Assembly: GCA_030998015.1 (NCBI GenBank)
Contig: JARWMV010000238.1
Coordinates: 1,178,001-1,242,000, forward strand
Source: Ceratorhiza oryzae-sativae
Lineage: Eukaryota > Basidiomycota > Agaricomycetes > Cantharellales > Ceratobasidiaceae
Direction: 5' to 3'
DNA: 64,000 bases
This document shows, one piece after another, positions 47,693 to 64,000 of this stretch. Below the pieces are notes generated by a model that was not told the DNA's origin, ran no database searches, and worked only from the letters and a program-made list of their open reading frames with translations. Each line of letters starts with the position of its first letter. The first letter of the stretch is position 1. The position numbers and the translations under genes are program-made.

Positions 47693-49826
47693 ATGCCAGT
47701 CCAAAGCGCACTTTCAGGGGGTATACTCATTCTCAAGAAACTTCGAGGTGTTGTAAGGATCCCCAGATCAACAACACCTTGAATATGACAATAATCTGAA
47801 TGCCACACAAACCAGGTTATAAACGAAATATGGCCCGAGTTAACTTTCTTCACAGCTGTTGCTGTTAGTGAGTAGCTATCCTTAGTGTGGTATCCTTTGT
47901 GGCAATGGTGTTGATCGTAAACCCTCGCAACTAGTGGTCGTGTGCGTCTGCAAATATACCACCACCCAGCTAGTACGTGTCTTCCGCCTATCCCAGGATC
48001 ATACTAACACTACCTCAGTGGTTTTCGGCCCAACTTCTCACTGTGCTAGGTATCAATGACTTCGAAATCCTGCATAGAGTTTCTAACTGGATTGCCTGTA
48101 GGGACTGTGCTCGGTTTGGTTATAAGCTTCCGTACGACTTCAGCATATGATCGATACTGGGAGGGTCGCAAACTCTGGACAACCATATCCCTCAGTGTGA
48201 GCTTCTAACATAACCTGCTTGTTTTTGAACGCACTTAGGGTGGATTTAGAGTCGTAACTTGGCGAATATCATTTGGATCCATGTCCCAACGGATCGCTCC
48301 GCAAAGGCCAAGTCGCCCCTGCCTAAGGACGCTAAGCTCAAGGCAATAATCGAGAAAAAGTCTATGATAAACGTTGTCCAAGCATTTTCGGCGTCCGTCA
48401 AGGTATGCCTTCGAATAGTCTATAGCTAAATTGCCTCATGAACCAGCCAATTTAGCATTACCTTCGTGGGGAATCAGGGGTTTATTATCAGGACGTATAC
48501 CCGCTTATTGCGTTTCTTCCTCAATACGCCGCCGAATCTACCAAGAACGACCCAAACACTCGACTTCCGCTTGGTCTGACGTGACAAACGACACTGGATA
48601 CCATATTCCCCGAGAGGAGGGTCAGGAAAATCATGACCATAATCCGAACGGTACATTCGGCCGCAAAAAGAAAAGGAGCTTTGACCCCGAAAAGGCGCTC
48701 CCAGACGTGACTCCCGATCACGTCTACCTCGCCCCCGCACGGCTTCCGCCTCAGACAGGATTTTTTGACTACTTCCCTATTCTCATGCCACTGAGGAGCC
48801 TCTACAAACTTCTGAAGCGAACTGTAAAAAAACTTGACGATGATGACGATGGGCGAGATATGCACCGCAGTGCATGGACTGGCAAGAAGATTCAGCGTCC
48901 AGTCGTTGAGTCTGTTGTACCGCTGGAGCTAGCGTAAGCAAACCCTCACTTACGAAACACGTGCGCCGAGCTGAATATCGCATAGGCTTTACCTTTCGTC
49001 CTACTTCAACTTTTTACTCACGGAAGGACTCTTGCAATCCGCAGTCGCCACCGCATTCAACAACAACTTGAATTCGCTGCAGGATGCTGCCGTGCAACTT
49101 CGCCGTGTTGCAACTACACCAAGTTCGTTCCCCTCTATTTCCAGAATCCATTTGAGATTTTCAAGCGTGTTCCAATCCACAGTTCCTTTTGCCTATCAAG
49201 CGCACTTGCGGATGGCAGTGTGGCTATATTTGATATTCCTTCCGGTAAGTATATATGCACGTGAGGTTAAGCAGTGCTGATGCTTAATGATATTCAGTTC
49301 CAAATATACCAAGCATTGGACTGGGTGACGGTCCCTGCAACATTATTTTCAGCTTTCCTATATCTTGGATTCCTCGAAATTGGTGCCGAAATGTAAGTCT
49401 CTTGACGGAAGGGGTGCCTAACCTACTGAGTTGGTTCGCTATTTCTATTTGTGATTGGGCAGTGAGAATCCATGTAAGTTGAAACGCATATACAAAACGT
49501 TATTCGATCTAACTCTTGCACAATTTTTAGTCATGTACGACGAAAATGACCTAGACGTCGACTCGTACTGCCTCAGTATTGCACGCGAGTTGGCAGAAAT
49601 AACCGCGCACAACCCTGCCCCGCCCTCCGAATACATATTTTCGGCGCTGAACCAGCCTTTTGCGCCCTCTGACCGACGAACAGCGCAGGACTTGACCACG
49701 GATATGGAACACGAGTATTACAATGAAGGTTCTGGTATGGATAGTATTAGGACCACCCTAGTGAGAAGCTGGCGAAGTGTTGACCTAATGACACGGGATG
49801 ACAAGAAGGGACGAGTCTCAGCCTAG
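47693..49826 (+). CDS. bestrophin/UPF0187-family anion channel
   Basis: Twelve exons (47693-47752, 47816-47867, 47935-47972, 48019-48049, 48102-48196, 48250-48402, 48456-48933, 48986-49122, 49183-49244, 49298-49392, 49463-49473, 49531-49826) give about 502 residues. Bestrophin landmarks are VINEIWPELTFF, TVLGLVISFRTTSAYDRYWE, LSSRNLANIIWIHV, KHYLRGESG, VYLAPARLPPQTGFFDYFP, FQIYQALDWVTVPATLFSAF, and IENPF followed by YDENDLDVDSYC, the calcium-clasp-like region. The family forms chloride or related anion channels. Exon 11 is only 11 nt and encodes ENP. One G seems missing near 48575 (CTTGGTCTG), where LPLG should continue to SDVTNDTGY. Confidence 0.9.
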
Positions 49827-50373
49827 ACAAGGCCTGTTGGCTGTGGTATTTTATTCTCGGGTGCTACAATCAAGGGACAGGGAGTAAGGCTGGTGTACAC
49901 TTTGTAAAATATGATATTTCTCCAGTCTAGCGCCGATCACTATTCAAAGCCTGTCGGATTATGCTGATCCTTGCGGCGGGGTTTCATTACCACATTTGAG
50001 AATCACACCACTTAATACAATATGGAATGCATCTTATGTTCCTGACGTGGCGCCAATGCCCGCGCTACTATTGGATTTGTTCCAGGAGAGTTTATCATTC
50101 ACTGGTTACCAGGGGAGCTAAGGAATTTTGGTGATCATGGGCGTAATAGCCACCGCAAAAAAATCAAACCTGGCAAGGCTTTCAAAGGACTGTTTGAGCA
50201 AGAGCAGCCAAACCAGCCAATCAGAGCAGAAATGTGATACAACGCATTGTATATATTACTCAGAAACAAAGAGGCACGATACAACAACACTATCCTGATC
50301 AAACACACACTATCCAAACAAGAGTGAATCTTCTCATTTTTCCTCCCGAATTCTATCTACGGCTCTCCATCGT
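49827..50373. other. convergent intergenic region
   Basis: Between the 3' ends of the bestrophin (+) and PMT4 (-) genes. I see no coding frame, repeat or RNA gene in it; it presumably holds the two 3' untranslated regions and polyadenylation signals. Confidence 0.5.
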
Positions 50374-53107
50374 TCACTTGCCCGCGAAATGCAAGGTCCA
50401 AGTGCTCAAGATTCTCCTCCTGTTAACTTGGTAGCCGTCCAACGAGCTCGTACCGTATGTCAAGGGCGCAATGAACACGAAGATAGCGAACATAAACAAC
50501 GCAAAGCCGGCGGCAGCCACTCCGGCCTTGAAGCCCAAATCGCTGCGTTGGCGAGGCCGCAACCGGGTCGTCGGCCCGGCAATCGAGATCGGGTAGTGGA
50601 TCGTTTCGGAAAGAACGAAGTTGAAGACAGCGCCTGCAACTAGGGCAGATGCGAGGTGAGCGGGGAGGTAGTGGTGGACAAACAGCTGGCGGTTCATCAG
50701 GAAGAAGGGGAAGTAGTGATAAGCCCAAGCGAGCGCGAAGAATCCAGTCGAGTTGTACAAGCGGTTGCGGACGGCTAAGAAAAAAATGATCAATACGCGT
50801 AACACGCCATAGTTGAGGCAAACTTACGGTCAGGGATAGGAACGATTCCACGTCTCCGAGCCAGCTGGTCTGCTCCCAAAATACCGGCGAAGATGGAAAG
50901 TGCCATACGCAGGTCCACCATCCGACAACATTCCCGATCATGTAAATTTGCTTCTTGGTATCGCCCTCGGTCCAGAAGCTGATACCGCTGAGCAAGAATG
51001 GCCAATTGATAGGTCCACTTGCGTAAGGGTGAGATGCCGTCAGGCCCGCGTTGTGCTGCAACATCAGGAGTTGGAGCTCTCCAAATTTGCGGAAAAAGTT
51101 CATATGCTTGACTGGTCGAGGGGCGACAGCCTGAACACGATCGCTGCTGTTACCATCTAATAGACACAATATTAGGACGATTTTTCATTGTTCAAAAACG
51201 ACAAACTCACTCTCGTCCGCAACGATCTCCTCAACGAACCACGTGCAAGACTTGTCTGCAGAGTTCTTGTTGCCGTTGATTTCTTGCTGATTGAAAGCCC
51301 AGTCCGGCAGAGGGCTAGGATGCGTCCACATCGCGACCTTGGTGGGGATATGAATCAACTTGAAGTGACCCGACTTGCTCTTCCAGGCTTCACCCTCGTT
51401 CGCGTCGTTAATCTGGATCTGGAATAGCGTATCATTGTGACGGCTATCATCGTTGGACGCAATGGTAGTGAACTCTTGATTCGTTGGCATTAATGGAGAG
51501 GCAACGTCGTGAGTCATCAAATGGGTGTCGGTGCGAATGTGCAAGAGCTGAACAATATCGTTGTGACGAACGACGCGGCCGCGGCCCGTGGACGGGATAG
51601 CCTTGGTCGGGATGATCTGCCAGTGATTATTGGTGTCGTTGTGAGGATAGCCGGTGACTTGTTGGCCCTGGCTGCTGATACGGCCATCATCGTAGCGAAG
51701 AGGATAACGCTCGACATGAGAGTGCAGGAAAACTTTGGTCTCCTTATGGCGCATGGTGATGGTGTCGTAATAGCGAATTTCTAATACCAGATTAGCTCAA
51801 GGAGCTTGTTCAGGTTCGGATGGCGTACCTTGACTGTTCATCAGAAGCTCATTGCCTAGCAGAGTCTCCTGGAATGCAGGGCTCATGAAACTGTCCCCGA
51901 GCCGGAGTGGGTGAGAATCGCGAAATGGATGTAAAAGAACGACAGGTAAACGACTGCAGGGACGATAATCAAGCCAAATGCGCGGGCGGCGAATTGACGC
52001 CCGAAAGATTCCTAGGAATTCCAATAAATTTCTAGAACAAGCGCAGGGATTTGTGGCGCTTACCATAGTGTGCCCGCGGCGAATGTCAAGCAAATTCCAG
52101 AGGTCAATGCAAACAGCGGTACCAACGGTCATAAACGTGAAGAGGCCAACCATCTTGCAGCCCAGAGTGCAAGCTAGGAACACACCAGTGGCAATGAGCC
52201 ACGTCCACCACTCGGATGAGTACTCGCTGGAAATACGTGAGAAGAGGCGCGGTGATTCGACGGAAAAACCTACGCGTATCGGAGCTTGCGGAACCTGATA
52301 TAAGAGTACAGGGACAAGGCCATAAAGAAACAGAGTTGTGCGTCCAGAAGGATAAGGCGCGATTGGGTGACGTGGCCGTTGTCTACACGTAACGGGTGAG
52401 CCATTGAGCAATATGGTAAGATGGGACCCACATACCAAACAAGATAATGCAGGCAGAAAAGGCCGCCACGATAGTGGGATAACCGCTCTCCTTCATGATT
52501 TGGAAGACAATCGGAACCGTCAGGCTGCCAAGCACCGCAGGAAGAGCACGAATGCCGACATAGGGGACGTGCGCTGCGGTGTAGCTATCTCCAATGTTTT
52601 CGAAATCGAATTTGCCATCAAAACCAGAGAACCATCCGGCAGCTGCGAGGAGCATCTTGGCAAACGGAGGGTGCACGTCGAAATAGTACTCGCGCAATAG
52701 GTAGTATGCTGCGAATTTACCGAAATGAACCTCGTCGAATCTGTCGGAATATGAGTTTACGTCGCGTGAAAGAAAAAAAATATGCATACACGACTTGGTC
52801 TGGCTGATTGATTTTGTAGAATCGGAGCGCAAACGCGAGCACGGTCAACACGCCCATGACGGCGTAGCTGGTGCTTTCCGATTCAAACGGCGCGTTGGTT
52901 GCGCGTTCTCGCTGTTCAAGGGGGTGAGCAAGACGATCGCCGTCGGGGGGGACGTGCACATACCTCGCCGTTGGGGTTCCAGAGCCCCATCATATCTCTG
53001 CGGGGGACGTCATCGTCGTCGATCACGCTCTGGGTCGCGATGCTGCCGGTTTCGGTCGCGCCGCGACCATATCCTCTTCGCCGTGTCCCAGACGGGGCCT
53101 CGCTCAT
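50374..53107 (-). CDS. PMT4: dolichyl-phosphate-mannose--protein mannosyltransferase Pmt4
   Basis: Minus-strand multi-exon gene from ATG (MSEAPSGTRRRGYGRG) at 53107 to the stop at 50374. It has the PMT catalytic loop FDEVHFGKFAAYY...DVHPPFAKM, RALPAVLGSLTVPIVF, HVTQSRLILLDAQ, FMSPAFQETL, MIR-domain text (HSHVERYPLRYDDGRISS; QQVTGYPHNDTNNHW; HDVASPLMPTNQEF), KKQIYMIGNVVGWW and HYFPFFLMNRQLFVHHYLP. The order and MIR sequence match the PMT4 subfamily. Pmt4 transfers mannose from Dol-P-Man to Ser/Thr of membrane proteins in the ER lumen. Missing single bases near 51896 (GGGGACAG) and 50906 split otherwise conserved sequence. It lies 350 bp downstream of PRP8 on the same strand. Confidence 0.95.
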
Positions 53108-53456
53108 GGTCGTTGTCGTGTTGTGTCCTCCGGCGAAGCGCTGGGCTGAATAAGCACGGCAACATGACACGTAAGCAAACACGGTTGGTGTGACGCTCGC
53201 CTCGTGCCTGTTCGGATACGTGGCTCATTAAACACAACATGTATGCACCCAGGCCCCAACCTGCCCACTAATCAACAGCGGTGCCGGGTCGATCTTTGAC
53301 GCTGAAAATCTCCAGGGTAAATGTGGACAACCAACCTTGTCTTGGTGATCGTAAACAATTTGTCGTGCATGCCATTCGGGTTTGTTGAAAACGTGATGAT
53401 TTTGTGATAAAGATTATGTCTGCGCGTGTACAACAAATACATAAAAGAAGCATGTC

Positions 53457-61302
<7,846 letters not shown>

Positions 61303-61509
61303 CCTCGCCGATGTGGAGGTCGTGGTCAACAACAAGTCGGCTGCCCAATCGACACTATGACTAATATTCATAGCCACCGGCGCTAAAACACATTATACCA
61401 TACCACCCCGTCGCCTGGGCAAGCCAATGCCAGCTGAAACCCCATTCACAATTGGCCAGTGACACATAAATTTGCTTAAATTCCTCTATATTTTACACCC
61501 CCGAGTAGC

Positions 61510-62040
61510 CTATGTAGCACAGGCCAAGTTTCCATCATAGTTGGCAACGCAGTCATCTAAGAGTAAATTTCAGCCCAAATAAATGAAAATAATTCGCACT
61601 ATTACTTACCCAGATTGACGATTGGCGTAGATTGGCGTAGATTGGATCCTCCGCTGCATCTGTAAGGAGACTTGAGCTCGACGATCATTGAATTCACAAT
61701 GACTACCACTTACCAGCAAATCATATATGCCCCAGTGCGAATTAGGGATCCACTGCTTAATCCTCCAAACCCACCGCTGTGTATGGAATTAAAGCGCCAA
61801 CCTCATTCAGGCGACGTTCAGCCAACTCACTTTGCGGCGCATTTCAATTGGCCTCCATAGTTTGCAATACACTTTTTCAAGTCGATATCTCTACGTCCAC
61901 CTCGCTCATCACCACAATTGGCACGAAGAACTTTGCCCGACAGACTGGTACCGGTGCAAGAGGCAGAAAAGCCACCCCCGCGATGACTTGAGTGAAGGCA
62001 ACCCCGCCGAGGCCGACCACGAGGACGTTTTGAAGAACAT
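61510..62040 (-). CDS. secreted cyanovirin-N homologue, copy 1
   Basis: Four exons (61831-62040, 61714-61776, 61610-61653, 61510-61556) mirror those of the neighbouring copy. The protein has GGGFSASCTGTSLSGKVLRA, RRDIDLKKCIANYGGQLKC, NGGFGG...GAYMIC and VNLDDCVANYDGNLACAT, the two-repeat CVNH fold. A signal peptide (NVLVVGLGGVAFTQVIA) is visible, but two one-base losses, near 62030 and in a G-run near 61980, separate the ATG, signal and domain. The third exon holds a tandem 10-nt repeat. Its intron acceptor is best placed at ATGCAG; the nearer acceptor would create a stop. CVNH proteins are small lectins, often mannose-binding. This copy may be real with sequence errors, or decaying. Confidence 0.75.
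61614..61645 (+). repeat. tandem 10-nt repeat (ATTGGCGTAG)
   Basis: ATTGGCGTAG occurs twice in direct succession at 61621-61640, preceded by the related ATTGACG and followed by ATTGG. It lies inside the third exon of CVNH copy 1 and encodes a short insert absent from copy 2. Confidence 0.85.
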
Positions 62041-62728
62041 GGTTGGGGTGAGATGAGCAAGGAAGATGCGATAATGCACTCAAGATATTTAATAATCAAG
62101 CGTTTATCGTCGTTGTAGGGAATTCCAAATGCCACTTGAACGCAAATGTCTCGCCGTGCAATATCGGAGCCCTCTATTAAGAATGCGACCGCTAGCGCTC
62201 AACCAGCTCCCCACGGGCCAAGGACGCATCTCAGCATCGCGTATCAGCCGATGAAGCCGCTGCTCATCCATTCTTCCGCACAGCATTTAGGTTATTTAGC
62301 AAGATTTCTTAGGAGCCAAGTCAACCGTATGTCTGGTGACCGTATGAATGATCCGATATAAATAGAGGACTACACCTGCCAGCCGAAACCCCCGCTGATC
62401 GATTATCAGAATACAAGGAAGTTTGATGCGAAGCATACACGAGCAGTTCCATGCAGATAGTCGGAATAGTTTCGTTAAGCGTTGATGCGAGATGATATCC
62501 AAATATTACAGTCGAAGGGTTGCGGACGCAAGACGTAGACGACGTTTCGTCGTTTCAATCGTTTGCCTAGTCTGGCTCACTGGGCATTGATGAGATTCCA
62601 AACCAACGTTTCATGCATGGCCGGAATACATCTGAAAGGCCTTTTGTAACGTTCACTATCAAACATCACGCATACATTCGCAAAATGTAACAGAACCAAG
62701 ACTATCAAATTCATGTGTGTCGACGACA

Positions 62729-63253
62729 TCAAGTAGCACAAGCGAGATTTCCTCCGTAATTGGCCACACAGTCATCTGTTTTCTGATAAATGATTTAACT
62801 ACATGAAGTATGATGCTCACTTACTCAAATCTTTGATGGGCGTATTATTGGACCCAGGGCCGCAACTAGGCTATCCTTGAGCAGAGTAGATACGAACCTA
62901 AGGAATTACTTACTGGCAGATCATGTATGTACCGGTGCGGATCAGGCAGCCACTGCAGGAGCCACCGAATCCCCCGCTGTAGAGAAAAGGATTAATTATG
63001 GCGTACACCAGGGCATGAAAGCTAAATCGTACTTTGCAGCGCAAGCGAGATTGCCTCCGTAGTTGGCGATGCATCGGTTTAGGTCAATAGATGAATCTCG
63101 GCGACCACCCTTGCCATCTCCGCAGTTGGCATAGAGGGTAGTGCCCGACATGTAGTAGTTGCTACAGGAAGCACTGAACCCGCCGCCAGCAGTTACTTGC
63201 ATAATTGAGGCGAAGACTACGGCCGAAATAGAGAGAAGGCTTTTGGAGAGCAT
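62729..63253 (-). CDS. secreted cyanovirin-N homologue, copy 2
   Basis: Four exons (63033-63253, 62914-62976, 62825-62865, 62729-62775) join in frame into 123 residues. A signal peptide (MLSKSLLSISAVVFASIMQ, cleavage probably after VTA) leaves a mature domain of about 101 residues, the usual CVNH length. The domain has two repeats: GGGFSASCSNYYMSGTTLYA...IDLNRCIANYGGNLAC and GGFGGSCSGCLIRTGTYMIC...KDLNDCVANYGGNLACAT. Members bind oligomannose-type glycans; roles in fungi are poorly known. It sits about 690 bp upstream of copy 1 on the same strand, consistent with tandem duplication. There are no frame breaks. Confidence 0.92.
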
Positions 63254-63722
63254 GTTGCTTTACAAAAGGAGAGGTGGGCAGCGGCTTGCACGTATCCATG
63301 TCCAATTTATATTACTTTTAAAACTCTTACTGAATATGATTCTGCCCGAGAATACCGTCGAGGCCCAACAGCCGCGCTTGGGTGCATGTGGAAGAAGCAT
63401 ACAGATGAGCATCGCGAATTCCCTTCACCAATCCGAATCAATGATCCATGTCGTGGATTATCACAGCCTAGACGATTTGTATAGTCTCGGGGAAAACGAA
63501 CGACCCCATCCGTGAACGGCTATGAAAGAATGTCCACAAAACGTGCGCCGGGTGATCTAACCGACAACTACCAGAAGCCCCCTTATGGAAGGTCATTCCC
63601 ATGGCTTGATCTTGAGTACTGTTTTGCGTTGTACACAGGTTAATTGATTAAATCAAATAATACCAGAATCACTATTTCATGTAGTGGAACCGCGATTCTG
63701 TGCAGGCACGTGTCGCACCCTG

Positions 63723-63906
63723 CCTCAGGAAAAAATGTAGTGCAATTAAAGTGGGGGGTATTTCATGCATTCATGCCATGAAATGAATGTTCATTGTAGC
63801 AATGGACTAGTGTTAATTGCAGCAATTGCATTTACTGAATGCGTGAAGTACCACTCACTTTAATTGCACTTCATGAACAGCAACTGCACCCAATGTTTTC
63901 CTGAGG
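63723..63906. repeat. hairpin element with nested inverted repeats (MITE-like)
   Basis: Outer arms CCTCAGGAAAA (63723-63733) and TTTTCCTGAGG (63896-63906) are perfect 11-bp complements. Inner arms GTGCAATTAAAGTG (63740-63753) and CACTTTAATTGCAC (63856-63869) are perfect 14-bp complements. The centre contains further short palindromic ATGAATG/CATTCAT units. No coding capacity. No clear target-site duplication was seen, so mobility is inference. Confidence 0.7.
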
Positions 63907-64000
63907 CGGGAGGCCGGATGCCTGGGAGCCGTCTCGATCACGTGATCGTACGGCCGCCGTCTCTCCCTTTATCAACCGCGCGTTAAAGAATGAATGGATA

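Noticed and set aside
47388..47756. Open frame of about 120 codons on the plus strand before the bestrophin gene
   Set aside because: Its end overlaps the first bestrophin exon in another frame; the bestrophin frame continues into conserved sequence. The rest shows no domain.

Overview
This window is a gene-dense piece of nuclear DNA from a filamentous basidiomycete. The supporting signs are many short introns (mostly about 45-65 bp, GT-AG, with CTRAY-like branch points), small exons, and basidiomycete-type versions of CSC1, anoctamin, bestrophin, HSE1 and NDUFAF7. Two kinases carry HGDL in place of HRDL; the one at 43.5-45.7 kb has the N-terminal extension I associate with Ceratobasidiaceae such as Rhizoctonia. 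That genus assignment is inference, not proof.

Layout. 0-4 kb: the 3' end of histone H4, then a divergent pair, MMS2/UEV (-) and HSE1 (+). 4.3-8.7 kb: a small kinase-like gene (-), NDUFAF7 (+) and an unrecognised acidic protein (-). 8.9-20.9 kb: a large CSC1/OSCA-type channel gene (-), about 3.4 kb in which I cannot support a gene, then a TMEM16/anoctamin gene (+). 22.1-29.7 kb: a small unknown gene, a large unknown multi-pass membrane protein and a GAS2-domain protein, all (-). 31-35 kb: an old yellow enzyme (-), ribosomal protein eL43 (+) and an EFM4-type methyltransferase (+). 35.1-40.1 kb: NOM1/SGD1 and a five-finger CCCH protein (both -). 40.3-42.7 kb: SUR2 (+) and a DUF1640 mitochondrial protein (-). 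43.5-49.8 kb: a TKL-like kinase (-), MAK16 (+) and a bestrophin-family channel (+). 50.4-61.3 kb: PMT4 and PRP8 (both -). 61.5-63.3 kb: two tandem secreted cyanovirin-N homologues (-). The window ends near a 184-bp hairpin element.

Themes. Translation and ribosome assembly are well represented (eL43, EFM4, NOM1, MAK16), as are membrane transport and lipid-linked proteins (CSC1, anoctamin, bestrophin, SUR2, PMT4). MMS2 and HSE1 share a 168-bp divergent promoter; one helps to write K63 ubiquitin chains and the other reads ubiquitinated cargo. The most distinctive content is the secreted CVNH pair and a roughly 1,011-residue membrane protein that I cannot assign to a family.

Caveat. Many conserved genes, including essential PRP8, contain isolated one-base frame breaks, mostly missing bases and often in short homopolymers. 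I read these as residual sequence errors rather than gene death. Exon coordinates come from hand splicing and conserved protein context; they were not checked with RNA data.
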